The notes: generated by a model from the letters alone, not told the origin. A stretch of DNA of 64,000 bases from Methanosarcina sp. MTP4 (GCF_000970045.1 NZ_CP009505.1:372001-436000), one strand, 5' to 3'. Positions 1-10,168 are shown, numbered from the stretch's first letter. A program made the numbers and translations.

Positions 1-17
1 AAATAAACACCGGAGAC

Positions 18-1997
18 GTGATCAAAATTTCATCCTCATCTTGCAGTATCCGTGACAAAGAAAATAAAAATTCTTCCTATGACATGACTCTGGCTTTCGT
101 AGGCAACCCCAGTGTGGGAAAAAGTGTTTTTTTTACCCGGCTTACGGGAGTTGGTGTCGAGGTTTCGAATTATCCCGGCACAACGGTAGAGCTTGTCAGG
201 GGTATGGTGAAAGGGAAAGGAAGGACGATAGAAGTGGTGGACCTGCCCGGGATTTATTCCCTGGGAACTTCAAATGAGGATGAAAAAGTAGCAAAAGAGT
301 ATTTGATCCAGGACGAGCCGGATGTGATTATCAACATCCTTGATTCAAGCCGGCTTGCGCGGAACCTTTACCTAACCTTGCAGCTGCTCGAACTCGACAT
401 ACCCATGGTCATAGCCCTGAACCAGGTCGACCTTGCCGAAGAATTGGGATTCAGGGTTGATGCCTCCAAACTCTCGGAAATGCTCGGCCTGCCCGTGGTT
501 CCCACGGTGGCAACCCGGGGAGAGGGGCTTGATGAGGTGGTGCTGGTGGCCATGGAGGAAGCAGGCAAGGTCCAGGACCATCACAGGGCCGAATACAGCC
601 CATGGATCAGGCAGGCTCTAACAGGGCTTGACAAGGCTTTTCCGGACTCTCCGCCGAGGGTGAAGATGGCGGCGCTTTTGAATGATGCGGAGTTTGTCGA
701 ACTCTGCTGTATGCCTCCGGAGGCCAATGCTCTGCTGTCCACCGGCAGGAGGCTCAGGCAGAACCTTGAACTTGAACACAGGATCTCGGTCCCGGATACG
801 GTTGCAAGGGATATTTACGGGGAGTCCGGGCATATTGTGGACAGCGTGGTCTCCAGGTTTGAGCCTAAAAAAAGTCTGAGGGACCGGGTTGACGGGATCC
901 TTACCTCTCCAAACTTCGGGATTGCCGTGCTTATCTCGGCTTTGCTCCTTACTTTCCTCCTGGTCTTCAGGATCGGAGGTTTCCTGGAAGCCTGGATCGT
1001 AGACGATTTATTCGAACCTTACATTATCGAGCCCGTGGAAGCCATGACCCTGGGGATGTCTCCTCTTATCAGGAACCTCATCATCTACTCCCTGCGGGGT
1101 GTAGAGGCCGGGATTGCAATTGCCATCCCCTACATAGCGGTCTTTTACATTATCCTCTCCGTTTTCGAGGACTCCGGCTACCTTACCAGGGCAGCTTTCC
1201 TCCTGGACAACGTGACCCACAAACTGGGGCTGCATGGAAGGGCAGTTATCCCCCTTGTCCTTGGTTTTGGGTGCAACGTCCCCGCGATCATGGCGGTGCA
1301 CTCTCTTGGGACCCGGAGGGAAAAGAGGATAGCTTCCCTTCTGATCTCCCTTGTGCCCTGTTCCGCGCGGACGGTGATTATCCTGGGGCTTGTTGGGACT
1401 TTTGTGGGCTTCTGGCCTGCGGTTTCAATTTACCTTATGGAGGTGGTTATCATTGCCGCCATGGGTTTGATCCTTGCAAGAACGCTCCCTGGAGAACGAA
1501 GCGGCTTTATCATGGAGATGGCTCCCCTCAGGAAACCCAAGCTTAAATCCACCCTCCAGAAGACCTGGCTTAAAAGCCGGGAGTTTGTCTACATTGCCTT
1601 CCCCTTGCTGCTTGTAGGCAGTGCCTTCCTGGGTATCCTAGATGCCCTGGGCCTGCTCACGATCTTCCAGGACTTTGTGGAACCCATTTCCGTAGGCCTT
1701 CTGGGCCTCCCGGCGTTTGCGGCAACAGCGCTGGTTTTCGGAATTCTCAGAAAAGAAATGGCTCTCCAGATCCTTGCCGTGCTTGCAGGCACCGCCAACT
1801 TTGCACTGGTGATGACCCCCCTCCAGATGTACCAGTTTGCGGTGATAACGACCATCTATGTGCCCTGCGTGGCCACGATAGCCGTTTTGAAGCATGAACT
1901 GGGAACAAAGGACACTGCGCTGATTGTGACTTTCACCACTTTCCTTGCCCTCGGGATCGGGGTCCTGATCCGGATGTTCGGACCTGCCTTCCTCTGA
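18..1997 (+). CDS. feoB: Ferrous iron transport protein B (FeoB)
   Basis: Membrane Fe(II) uptake protein with an N-terminal GTPase. The G1 motif GNPSVGKS lies near residues 29-36, G2 YPGTT near 53-57, G3 DLPG near 76-79 and G4 NQVD near 136. A helical spacer follows, then a polytopic membrane domain from about residue 290 to the end with the gate motif region GFGCNVPA and a second CS/gate repeat (VPCSART). The 659 residues are normal for archaeal FeoB. The GTG start at 18 sits just behind a TAA at 4-6, so the window probably opens at the end of a coupled upstream gene, typically feoA, which cannot be seen. An in-frame ATG at 84, directly before the G domain, is an alternative start. Confidence 0.95.
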   Translation: MIKISSSSCSIRDKENKNSSYDMTLAFVGNPSVGKSVFFTRLTGVGVEVSNYPGTTVELVRGMVKGKGRTIEVVDLPGIYSLGTSNEDEKVAKEYLIQDEPDVIINILDSSRLARNLYLTLQLLELDIPMVIALNQVDLAEELGFRVDASKLSEMLGLPVVPTVATRGEGLDEVVLVAMEEAGKVQDHHRAEYSPWIRQALTGLDKAFPDSPPRVKMAALLNDAEFVELCCMPPEANALLSTGRRLRQNLELEHRISVPDTVARDIYGESGHIVDSVVSRFEPKKSLRDRVDGILTSPNFGIAVLISALLLTFLLVFRIGGFLEAWIVDDLFEPYIIEPVEAMTLGMSPLIRNLIIYSLRGVEAGIAIAIPYIAVFYIILSVFEDSGYLTRAAFLLDNVTHKLGLHGRAVIPLVLGFGCNVPAIMAVHSLGTRREKRIASLLISLVPCSARTVIILGLVGTFVGFWPAVSIYLMEVVIIAAMGLILARTLPGERSGFIMEMAPLRKPKLKSTLQKTWLKSREFVYIAFPLLLVGSAFLGILDALGLLTIFQDFVEPISVGLLGLPAFAATALVFGILRKEMALQILAVLAGTANFALVMTPLQMYQFAVITTIYVPCVATIAVLKHELGTKDTALIVTFTTFLALGIGVLIRMFGPAFL

Positions 1998-2311
1998 TCC
2001 CTTTATGCAGGAGGAGACGGTTCAACCGGTTTGCCTGACTTTTGAATGTGTGTCCGGGACGGTTACCTTCCCCCTTCCGAGCCTTCGGTGTGTGTTGGGG
2101 ACGGTTCTGTCTTTTTTCATCCGGCCCTTCCTTAATGGCATGGGTGCATGAAGTATGGGTGTGAGCACCGGCGAATCTCAGATCCATACGGGATAAACGG
2201 TGAACCTCTGTGGCGTAATGTTTATATATTTATATTTTACTATATCCCAGTTCAATCTATTTTTCTCATCACCACAAATTACTTATACTCAGCAATTCCT
2301 GATTACTTCCG
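1998..2311. other. Intergenic spacer with promoter-like AT-rich end
   Basis: No convincing gene is seen. The first 200 bases are GC-balanced, lack good reading frames and may be a 3' untranslated region of feoB. An AT-rich block at about 2219-2245 (tttatatatttatatttt) looks like a TATA element for the small gene that follows. Confidence 0.4.
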
Positions 2312-2551
2312 ATGACCCGAATTACCAATCACCTGCACAAAAACGTGTTTAGTGTTATTATGGATATTTTTGAAATGGATCATTTCCGTGAGCCTGAGCC
2401 GGAAGAGGTGCAGCTTTTCCTGGAAAGCACGGGTACCCATGGTTCCCTGGTCAGTGAAAGTGCCCTGGAAATCGACTGTAGCGAGACCAGAATTCAGTCC
2501 CGCCAGAGTGTATTATTCGATTCCGATGACACTTTCTCATCCCTTAACTAA
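2312..2551 (+). CDS. Small acidic protein of unknown function
   Basis: A 79-residue acidic protein that I do not recognise. The centre reads like a real protein (MDHFREPEPEEVQLFLES) and third codon positions favour G/C as in neighbouring genes, which supports coding. No signal peptide, membrane segment or cysteine pair is seen. The ATG at 2312 has no clear ribosome binding site, and the ATG at 2360 (MDIFEMDH) is an equally good start. It is flanked by long AT-rich spacers and so is probably a single-gene unit. It may be a lineage-specific small protein or a chance frame. Confidence 0.45.
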   Translation: MTRITNHLHKNVFSVIMDIFEMDHFREPEPEEVQLFLESTGTHGSLVSESALEIDCSETRIQSRQSVLFDSDDTFSSLN

Positions 2552-3046
2552 CACTAAATCTTTATAATTTTGAACCTCGGTTCTGGAATCCGACCTCTTT
2601 ATAGGAAGTTTTTCGGGTAATTCTGGATTCATTTTTTGAGTTTTTTTAATTCTTTCTTTATTATTTCTTCATTTATTTTTTTAAAAATGGGGGGATTCTG
2701 ATTCCGGTCCCGGTATTAAGTCAACCTTTATTTTCCCCCTATTTTTTCACATTCTTTTAATGATATTTTCATACTTCTTATGACCTATCCGCAAAATAAG
2801 GCCAATCTTTCTCCCTTTTTCAGAAAGCTTAATAAGCATCCTCTTCTTATATTTTAATTGAAAGTTCTCCCCGCCTGAGAAAAGCCATCGATTACCATTA
2901 TATATAAAGTGGGATTACATGTACTTTGTACACATTATTTAAATTTGTCTAAACAATACCATCTAATTATAGTTACTATGATCTAATCCCATAACCAGAA
3001 ATTTTGCATATTACCCGGGACCCGAATTTATTGCAAGAGGAATTTT
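2552..3046. other. AT-rich intergenic region upstream of the smc cluster
   Basis: Nearly 500 bases rich in T and A with stop codons in all frames. A TATA-like stretch (attatatataaag) lies at about 2896-2909, and AT-rich sequence continues to an AGAGGA ribosome binding site at about 3034. Nothing else could be supported. Confidence 0.4.
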
Positions 3047-3898
3047 ATGAGGACTGGACAGAGGGATCTGAATAATAAGCCGCTTAAAAGGCGTTTGTCG
3101 ATTAGCTATGAAGAGCTTGAGACTCTCAAGAAATCAATTAAGGTTTCGGTTCTCAATGAACTTCGGACCGAAATGGAATGCAGCTCCGACCTGGATTCCC
3201 TGAAGGATCTTATCCTTTCCGATATCAGGACCGAGCTTATGGGGATGCCGAGTCCTGCTTCCCTTAAAGCTTCAGTCCTTAATGAACTGCGCATGGAGCT
3301 GAATCATGCCCCTGTCCATGAGAGAGGGGCGGCTGAAAATAAGTTGAAAGAACTTGCAGGCATCCAGGACGGGCTGGTAAAAGAACTCCTTGACCAGAAA
3401 TCAGTGGTAAGGAGGCTGGAAGCTGATGTTGAAAAACTTTCCCGGAAGCTCGAAGAATTACAGAATTCCACTCCTGATGTTGCTCCTTCGGTCTCCCTTT
3501 CCATGCTCGAAGACCCACTTGACCTCCCTCCCCTTTCCAAAAAGCCTAAACAGAAACCGGAACCCCGGAAAGAAATTCCTTCTCCACGTGCAAGAATCGA
3601 GGTAAGGGAAGTTCCCGCTCCTCTGCCAGGGACCAATGCCAGGGTCAGGTTAAAGGTCCGGGAAGTAGAACCTGAAGAACTCGATGAAGAGGAAGTTGAG
3701 GAAATAAAGTGCGAGTACATCATTGCCGATAGCGGGGAGCTGAAGCGGCAGAAAGTTGCAAGAACTGTGCAGCGGTCCAGAGAAAATAATGATTGCGAAT
3801 ACATCATCGCCGAAAAGTCTGTCACTCATATTGAACGAAACGAGACCGTTGTTGCAAGGGATGACGAAGACGCAGAGATTATCACCTGTGAAAGATAA
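3047..3898 (+). CDS. Coiled-coil protein with internal repeats, upstream of smc
   Basis: A 283-residue charged cytoplasmic protein of unknown function. The first 85 residues contain three related segments: VSVLNELRTEM, ILSDIRTELM and ASVLNELRMEL. Residues about 100-140 form a heptad-like helix (KELLDQKSVVRRLEADVEKL). A proline-rich linker follows, and the acidic tail carries a repeated cysteine motif (CEYIIAD, CEYIIAE, then EIITCER). The start is an ATG behind AGAGGA. It ends about 135 bases before smc in the same direction, so a link with the condensin genes is possible but is only inferred from position. No enzyme motif is visible. Confidence 0.75.
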   Translation: MRTGQRDLNNKPLKRRLSISYEELETLKKSIKVSVLNELRTEMECSSDLDSLKDLILSDIRTELMGMPSPASLKASVLNELRMELNHAPVHERGAAENKLKELAGIQDGLVKELLDQKSVVRRLEADVEKLSRKLEELQNSTPDVAPSVSLSMLEDPLDLPPLSKKPKQKPEPRKEIPSPRARIEVREVPAPLPGTNARVRLKVREVEPEELDEEEVEEIKCEYIIADSGELKRQKVARTVQRSRENNDCEYIIAEKSVTHIERNETVVARDDEDAEIITCER

Positions 3899-4033
3899 GT
3901 CCCAAAGGCGCAGAGATAGCCGAAAATACAGGAATTTCCAGATAAATCTTTTTTGTGGGAACTTTGATCAAATTCTATATAATGTTTTCAATAAATTCTC
4001 TCCAAAAAAAACGCGAAATTGCAGAGGCATCCT

Positions 4034-7000
4034 GTGTATATAAAAGAAATAGAATTCGTTAACTTCAAGTCCTTCGGGAAAAAAGTAAAAATTTCCTTTT
4101 ATAACGACTTCACCACGATTTCGGGACCTAACGGGAGTGGGAAGTCCAATATCATAGACGGGATTCTCTTTGCTCTCGGACTTACAAGTTCCAGGACGCT
4201 CAGGGCCGAAAAACTCACGGACCTCATCTACAATGGGGATGAGAAGAAAAAGCCCGACTTTGCTCAGGTCACTATTCGCTTTGACAACAGCGACCGCAAA
4301 CTTCCGGTGGACCTGGAGGAGTTTACGGTGTCCCGGAAGATCCGACAGACAAAGAGCGGATACTACAGCTACTTCTATTTTAACGGGAAATCCGTCAGCC
4401 TGACTGAGGTCCATTCCCAGCTTGCCAAAGCCGGCGTGACTCCCGAAGGGTACAACGTGGTCATGCAGGGAGACGTAACCCAGATTATCTCCATGACTGC
4501 TGTGGAAAGAAGAAAGATCATTGATGAGATTGCGGGGGTCGCGGAGTTTGACGAGCGCAAACAAAAAGCTCTCGGAGAGCTGGAAGTCGTCAGGCAGCAG
4601 ATTGAGCGGGTGGATATCATTCTGGAAGAGGTGCGTGCCCAGCTTGAAAAGCTGTCAGGGGAGCGTGACCAGGCCCTTAAATACCAGGCTCTCAAGGCCG
4701 AGAAGATAAAATTTGAAGGTTATGTCCTGCTTTCCAAACTGAAAGACGCAAGGACCGAACTGGGAAATGTGGATAAGGAGCTTGTCGGAAAGGAGGAGCA
4801 CCTTGTAAAGATCCGGGCAATCCTTGAAGAGCGGGAACAGGAACTCGAAGCCCTGGATGAAGCCCTGGAAAATCTTTCCCTGGAGATCCGGAAGAAAGGG
4901 GAAGCCGAACAGCTCCAGATCAAAAAGGATATCGAGGGGACAAAAGGGGAGATATCCAGGTGTGTTGACAGCATCGAACTTACCGAAAACGATATCGAAG
5001 AGGGCGATGCGCGGCGCAGGAAAGCTTTTGTGGAGATCGATTCCACCAAAGGAAAGGTCCGGGACCTGGACGAGAAAATCGAAGCCGAACAGATCCGGAA
5101 AGACAGCCTTGAGTCCGAGCTTTCGGAACGCAGGACCGAGCGCATGCTGCTCCAGAGCAAAATCGCCGACGTAGACGTGAAGTTTGCCGAAACAAGGGAC
5201 GAACTTACGGCTGCCAAAGGGAAACTCGAAGGCGTGAAAAACGAAAAGAACGAGCTCATGCGGCATGAGGACCGCCTGCTCGATGCCCTCCGGCGAAAGT
5301 CCGCAGAACTTCGGGATATCGAAAACGAGATCCAGGAAGCAGAGGCTGCGGTTGCGAGTTCGGACAGCGATACCCGTTCGGTCCAGTACGAGCTTGAAAA
5401 GCTTTCCGAAAAGAAGGAGTCTCTCCTGAAGGACCGGGACGATATCGAAAGCAGCCATTTCAGGATTAAGGAAGATCTCAGGAAACTTGAGAGCAAGCTT
5501 CATGGGCTCCAGCAGGAATTTGCCCTCACCGAAGCACGGGTACGGGCTGCGGAACACGGGGGAGGGTATTCAAAAGCCGTGGAGACGGTGCTCGGGGCGA
5601 CCCGGCAAAACGAACTCTACGGGGTGCACGGGACCATTGCCCAGCTCGGGAAAGTTGACCGTCGCTACTCGAAAGCCCTGGAAGTCGCCGCAGGGAGCCG
5701 GATGCAGGCCCTGGTGGTGGACACGGACGCCGACGCCGCGGAAGCCATCGATTACCTGAAGCGGAGAAAGGGTGGAAGGGCTACCTTCCTTCCCCTGAAC
5801 AAGATGAAAGCGGCGGGCAGGCTCGAGAACCTCAATTATGATTCCGGGATTGTAGGATATGCCATTGACCTCATCGAATTCGACCCGGCTTTTGAGTCAG
5901 CCTTCTGGTACGTTTTCCGGGACACCCTCGTGCTTGACACTCTGGAAAATGCCCGGCGCCTTATGGGCAGGTACAGGATGGTCACTCTGGAAGGGGAGGT
6001 CCTGGAAAAGAGCGGGGCAATGGTAGGTGGGTTCCTTTCTTCTAAATCGGGACTTTCTTTTGCGGCGGCGGAAAAGGACAAGCTTCTCAAGCTCAGGGAC
6101 GAGATCCAGGCCCTGGACGCCAGCCGGACTGCTGCAATAGGAAAGCAGGACAACATTGAGAGCCACATTTTCGAGCTGAACCGGAAGGTCCGGGACTGCG
6201 AGGAAGAAATTTCCAGGAAAGAACTCCAGCTCGAAGAAATTGCAGGCAGGGAAGCTAAACTTGAAGGACTCCTGCATTCCAAAAAGGCCGACCTCCAGGC
6301 GATCGAAAAGGCAAGGGGCGAACTTAAAACCGAAATGGACGAGGTCATTGCCGAAAAGGCTGAAATGGACGAAACCGCCTCAATACTCGGGGGGCAGATT
6401 GCCGAACTTGAAGTCAAAATTGCCGATTCCCCGCTTCCGGAGATCAACAGGAAAGCGGAGTTTGCGGACGAGGAAATCCGGCGGCTTGATGGCAGGATCA
6501 GGGACACTGAAGCAGGCCTAAACGCACTGAAACTTGAAAAAATCTATGCCGAACAGAAAATTACCGAATCCAAGGAACTGATTGGAGAGCTTGATTCCCG
6601 GAAAACAACCCTCCGGGAAAAGGTAGGGTCCCTGCGGATAAAGATCGAAGAACTCGAGGCAGTGCTGGAAGAGAAAAAGAAGCGGGAACTTGAACTTTCC
6701 GATGAACTCCTGGAGCTCCAGAAAGAGAGAGAAAAAGTCCAGGAGGGGCATACTGCCGTGAAGCGCAGGGTCAGTGCGGCAAAGACCAGCCTCGAAAAAG
6801 CAAACCAGCAGGTTATGACGCTTACGGCTACCCGGAATGCCCTCTTTGAACAGGAAAAACAGTTCCTTGAAGAAATTGAGCGCAGGGGTATAGAAGAAAG
6901 CGATGAAGTCCCGAGTTATGAGACTGTCTACCTCCGGATCCAGGCGATCGAGGAGGCTTTGCGCAAGCTTGAGCCTGTGAACATGCGGGCAATTGACGAA

Positions 7001-7561
7001 TATAACGAGGTGGAACTCAGGCTCTCTGACCTGCAGGGAAAGCGCGATACCCTCTTTACCGAGCGGGAGCAGCTCCTGGACCGCATCGATCAGTATGAGA
7101 CGCTCAAGCGGGACACTTTCCTGGAGGCTTACGAAGGAATTAATGCCAATTTCAAGGAGATTTTCCACGAGCTTTCCGATGGGATGGGTGAACTTGTACT
7201 GACCGACCCCAATGACCCCTTTGCGGGAGGCATGACTCTGAGAGCCCGGCCCAAGGAAAAAACCCTGCAGAGGATCGAGGCCATGTCCGGGGGAGAAAAG
7301 AGTCTTACAGCCCTTGCTTTTATCTTTGCGATCCAGCAGTACCGCCCTGCGCCCTTCTACGCCTTTGACGAGATCGATATGTTTCTGGACGGCTGGAACG
7401 TGGAAAGGGTTTCGAGAAGGGTCAGGACCTCGGGTTCGAAAGTCCAGTTTATCGTTGTTTCCCTGAGAAAGCCCATGATCCAGGCTGCAAGCCGGACCAT
7501 CGGCGTCACCATGCAGGAAAACAATATTACGAGCATTACAGGGGTAAGGCTGAATGGATGA
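4034..7561 (+). CDS. smc: Chromosome segregation protein SMC
   Basis: Condensin-type ATPase of about 1175 residues that organises the chromosome as a dimer with ScpA and ScpB. Walker A GPNGSGKS lies near residues 31-38. Two long coiled coils flank a hinge at about residues 510-650 (GTIAQLGKVDRRYSKALEVA region). The ABC signature MSGGEKS is near 1083 and Walker B (YAFDEID) near 1107. I chose the GTG at 4034 (MYIKEIEF) because GAGG lies six bases upstream. The TTG at 4019 would add five residues but has no ribosome binding site. The gene overlaps scpA by 8 bases, so the two are probably translationally coupled. Confidence 0.96.
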   Translation: MYIKEIEFVNFKSFGKKVKISFYNDFTTISGPNGSGKSNIIDGILFALGLTSSRTLRAEKLTDLIYNGDEKKKPDFAQVTIRFDNSDRKLPVDLEEFTVSRKIRQTKSGYYSYFYFNGKSVSLTEVHSQLAKAGVTPEGYNVVMQGDVTQIISMTAVERRKIIDEIAGVAEFDERKQKALGELEVVRQQIERVDIILEEVRAQLEKLSGERDQALKYQALKAEKIKFEGYVLLSKLKDARTELGNVDKELVGKEEHLVKIRAILEEREQELEALDEALENLSLEIRKKGEAEQLQIKKDIEGTKGEISRCVDSIELTENDIEEGDARRRKAFVEIDSTKGKVRDLDEKIEAEQIRKDSLESELSERRTERMLLQSKIADVDVKFAETRDELTAAKGKLEGVKNEKNELMRHEDRLLDALRRKSAELRDIENEIQEAEAAVASSDSDTRSVQYELEKLSEKKESLLKDRDDIESSHFRIKEDLRKLESKLHGLQQEFALTEARVRAAEHGGGYSKAVETVLGATRQNELYGVHGTIAQLGKVDRRYSKALEVAAGSRMQALVVDTDADAAEAIDYLKRRKGGRATFLPLNKMKAAGRLENLNYDSGIVGYAIDLIEFDPAFESAFWYVFRDTLVLDTLENARRLMGRYRMVTLEGEVLEKSGAMVGGFLSSKSGLSFAAAEKDKLLKLRDEIQALDASRTAAIGKQDNIESHIFELNRKVRDCEEEISRKELQLEEIAGREAKLEGLLHSKKADLQAIEKARGELKTEMDEVIAEKAEMDETASILGGQIAELEVKIADSPLPEINRKAEFADEEIRRLDGRIRDTEAGLNALKLEKIYAEQKITESKELIGELDSRKTTLREKVGSLRIKIEELEAVLEEKKKRELELSDELLELQKEREKVQEGHTAVKRRVSAAKTSLEKANQQVMTLTATRNALFEQEKQFLEEIERRGIEESDEVPSYETVYLRIQAIEEALRKLEPVNMRAIDEYNEVELRLSDLQGKRDTLFTEREQLLDRIDQYETLKRDTFLEAYEGINANFKEIFHELSDGMGELVLTDPNDPFAGGMTLRARPKEKTLQRIEAMSGGEKSLTALAFIFAIQQYRPAPFYAFDEIDMFLDGWNVERVSRRVRTSGSKVQFIVVSLRKPMIQAASRTIGVTMQENNITSITGVRLNG

Positions 7562-8687
7562 GCTTGCGGAAGATGCCGGGACTGCGCTGGAGATCTTTAA
7601 GTTGAAGGCTCCGGATGTGTCCTTTGAAGTTTCGGAACCGGTTGATGGCGACTCTTCTTTTTCTGACCCCGGGCCGTTCGGGCTTCCTTCCACTCTCTCC
7701 AATATGGGGGTTGACTGGGAGGGGCTTGAACTTTCGGAGTTCGAGACCTACGAACCCCTGGGCATCATGGTCGAACTTGCAAAAAGCGGAAAGATCGATC
7801 CCTGGGATATTGACATCGTGGAACTGACCGATAATTTCCTGGGAAGGGTGGAGGAACTCAAGAAAATGGACCTCCGGATTTCTTCCAGGACGCTTCTCTA
7901 TTCCGCGATCCTGCTCCGCATGAAATCCTCCGGGATTCTTGAGGAAGATGTGCCTGAAGAGGAACCCGACTTTTTCGATTACGATGAATTCCCTGAGCCC
8001 GAAAAATTCCCTATCCCGAAACTCCCTGTCCGCCGCCTGTCCACCCGTCCAGTGACTCTGAACGAATTGATTTCCGAACTCAGGAAAGCTGAAAAAGCCC
8101 TTTCCAGGAAATATGATAAGAAAGCCCGGCAGGCTTCGGAAGCACGTGAAGCGCCGAAAGGGCCACAACTCAGTACCGGGGATGTTCTGGACATCGCTCA
8201 CGATGAAGCTATCAGTGTCCGGCTGGACCTTATCTGGGACAGGCTTTCAAAACTGTTTCAGATGCAGCCTTATGTGGTCTTTTCCGTTCTAATGGAGGAG
8301 AGTGAAGACCGGGTCATGGATTACATTTCTCTTCTCTTCCTGGCTTCCAGCAAGAAAGTCTGGCTCTGTCAGAAGGAACTTTTCGGGGAGCTTTTCATCT
8401 ACCCCGGGGCAGAATCCGGTTTTTCCACTGAACACAACCCGTCCTCCTTCCATGAAAATAGCCTGCAAAACGGGGCGGTTTCAGGGCATGAAGTCCCGGG
8501 AACTGCTGTCTCTCCGGATGCTGCTGTTTCCTCGGATACCGTTGTCTCTCCGGTTATTGCTGTCCTGGCATCTGACGGTAAAGGTTCTGGCGAAAGTTCT
8601 TTAAGGAAGGATGCCCTGAATTCCGAACCTGTAGAGGTTTTCTCCGTCGAAGTAAGTCCGGTAGAATCAAATCCTCTTGAAGACTAA
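7554..8687 (+). CDS. scpA: Segregation and condensation protein A (kleisin)
   Basis: A 377-residue kleisin that bridges the SMC heads. The conserved ScpA core starts near residue 50 (WEGLELSEFETYEPLGIMVELAKSGK region) with the helical N-domain contacting the SMC neck. The winged-helix C-domain is near residues 210-265 (ISVRLDLIWDRLSKLFQ). About 90 further residues form a low-complexity tail rich in Ser, Val and Pro (VSPDAAVSSDTVVSP) that typical ScpA lacks. The start overlaps the smc stop, with GGGGTAAGG just before it. Confidence 0.9.
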   Translation: MDELAEDAGTALEIFKLKAPDVSFEVSEPVDGDSSFSDPGPFGLPSTLSNMGVDWEGLELSEFETYEPLGIMVELAKSGKIDPWDIDIVELTDNFLGRVEELKKMDLRISSRTLLYSAILLRMKSSGILEEDVPEEEPDFFDYDEFPEPEKFPIPKLPVRRLSTRPVTLNELISELRKAEKALSRKYDKKARQASEAREAPKGPQLSTGDVLDIAHDEAISVRLDLIWDRLSKLFQMQPYVVFSVLMEESEDRVMDYISLLFLASSKKVWLCQKELFGELFIYPGAESGFSTEHNPSSFHENSLQNGAVSGHEVPGTAVSPDAAVSSDTVVSPVIAVLASDGKGSGESSLRKDALNSEPVEVFSVEVSPVESNPLED

Positions 8688-8857
8688 ACTACCCTATCTT
8701 CAAAACTAAATTCCCCCTCTATAAAAATAAATGATCTTTCTTAAAAACTAAACTGATATTTTAAAGAGTAAGTCTCCTCTTTAAACTAAAAGAACCCTCT
8801 TGAAGAGTAATTCTTATCTTTCTATGACATTTATCCTTTTTCCGGAAGTGAAACCTT

Positions 8858-9973
8858 ATGAGTGAGCTTGAAATCATTGAAGCGGCCCTCTTTGCCGCGG
8901 GAAGGGCAGTAAGCCTTGAAAAGCTTGCGAAAATAAGCGGCAAACCCAAAAAAACCATACTTTCCGTTCTCAGGGAGTTAATGGAGGACTATGCTTCCCG
9001 GGAAACCGGGATGGAGATTGTGGACCTAGGGGAACGCTATGTCATGCAGGTCAAACCTGAGTATTCCGAGCTTATACGGATGGTCGCCCCGAAAGAACTT
9101 TCCGCGCCTAAACTCCGGACCCTTTCCATGATCGCCTATCACCAGCCTCTGCTCCAGTCTGACCTTATAGAAATGCGGGGCAGTGGGGCTTACGAGCATA
9201 TCAGGGACCTGATAGAGCGGGGTTTTGTCGATTCCGTGCCCTGCGGGAGGAGCCGACAGCTTTCCACAACCCTGCTTTTTGCGGATTATTTCGGGCTCAA
9301 GCGAAACGACCCTCAGGCTATAAAGGAAAAAATCATCGGGCTTTTGAAAGAGGACGCCGGGCAGAGTGAAATCAACCGGTGGATCGGAAAAAAGACCGTT
9401 GCCGTAACTCCCATGTACGAGTCCCTGATGGGGATGTGCGGGATTAAGGACTACCTGGTGATAAACGCCTATTCCCCCTCTAAAGAAGATCTCTCCCGCC
9501 TGCTTGAAGTGGATGTCCTGGTCATTTCGGCCGGCTACCTGGAGGAGGTGCGGCAGCACTGCGATGGAGAGATTCTTGAGATGCACTCCACGACCTTTGA
9601 AGACCTGATCGAGGCAGTTTCCACAATTGCTGAAGAACTTCAGGATGAAGTGAATCCGGAAACCGTGGAAAAGACTCTTGATAATCTCAGGGAGACAAGG
9701 GGAAAATACCTGTCTTCAACCCTTCTTATCAAAAAGAAGGTTCAGCCTGCCACGGACATGGTCTCGAAAATCGTAAATGACCTGAATCTGGGGGTTTCGG
9801 CGGACGGGGTCCTGATAGCCCCTGATTACGGGACCTCGAAAAGTGGGGCAAAAATCGGAAAAGGGGCGGAAATCCTTCTTCCCACTCACCGCACTGTGGA
9901 AGGAGACCTTTTCCGGCGGGTCTGTTTGAAGTACGATGCTGTGCTCGATGGCCTGAAAAAAATTGAGGACTGA
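8858..9973 (+). CDS. scpB: ScpB with a C-terminal extension
   Basis: The second non-SMC condensin subunit. Residues 1 to about 165 match the paired winged-helix ScpB fold (IIEAALFAAGRAVSLEKLA; the conserved LRTLSMIAYHQPLLQSDL region; a second wing to GLKRNDP). Usual ScpB is about 180-200 residues and this protein has 371. The extra 190 residues (from about INRWIGKKTVAVTPMY) are well-formed globular-looking sequence that I cannot assign. The ATG at 8858 lies 170 bases after scpA in the same direction, behind a T-rich spacer, so it may have its own promoter. Confidence 0.88.
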   Translation: MSELEIIEAALFAAGRAVSLEKLAKISGKPKKTILSVLRELMEDYASRETGMEIVDLGERYVMQVKPEYSELIRMVAPKELSAPKLRTLSMIAYHQPLLQSDLIEMRGSGAYEHIRDLIERGFVDSVPCGRSRQLSTTLLFADYFGLKRNDPQAIKEKIIGLLKEDAGQSEINRWIGKKTVAVTPMYESLMGMCGIKDYLVINAYSPSKEDLSRLLEVDVLVISAGYLEEVRQHCDGEILEMHSTTFEDLIEAVSTIAEELQDEVNPETVEKTLDNLRETRGKYLSSTLLIKKKVQPATDMVSKIVNDLNLGVSADGVLIAPDYGTSKSGAKIGKGAEILLPTHRTVEGDLFRRVCLKYDAVLDGLKKIED

Positions 9974-10055
9974 ATGATCCTGTAATCGGCTCTTCTCCTC
10001 CCTTTCTTTTCTAAATTTCTTTGTTCCTCTTGCGCCTTCGATTTAAGTTTTTCCG

Positions 10056-10159
10056 TAGTATATATACTCTCTTTATATATCATTTATATAGGATGCGTGT
10101 CATTTAACTATAGCTTTATATACTGGTTAGAGGATATTACTTTTGCTTTATATACCGAG
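10056..10159 (+). promoter_or_regulatory. Cluster of five TATA-like elements upstream of tbp
   Basis: TATA-like motifs occur at about 10056-10068 (tagtatatatactc), 10071-10082, 10083-10092, 10113-10126 (gctttatatactgg) and 10145-10159 (gctttatataccgag). The last two are near-identical, and the last ends only about 10 bases before the tbp start codon. Because the product itself binds such elements, autoregulation is plausible but not shown. Confidence 0.55.
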
Positions 10160-10168
10160 GGTTGTCCA

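Noticed and set aside
10097-10168. Upstream extension of the TBP frame
   Set aside because: It would translate through the TATA-like elements, while the ATG at 10169 has a ribosome binding site and gives the normal N-terminus.
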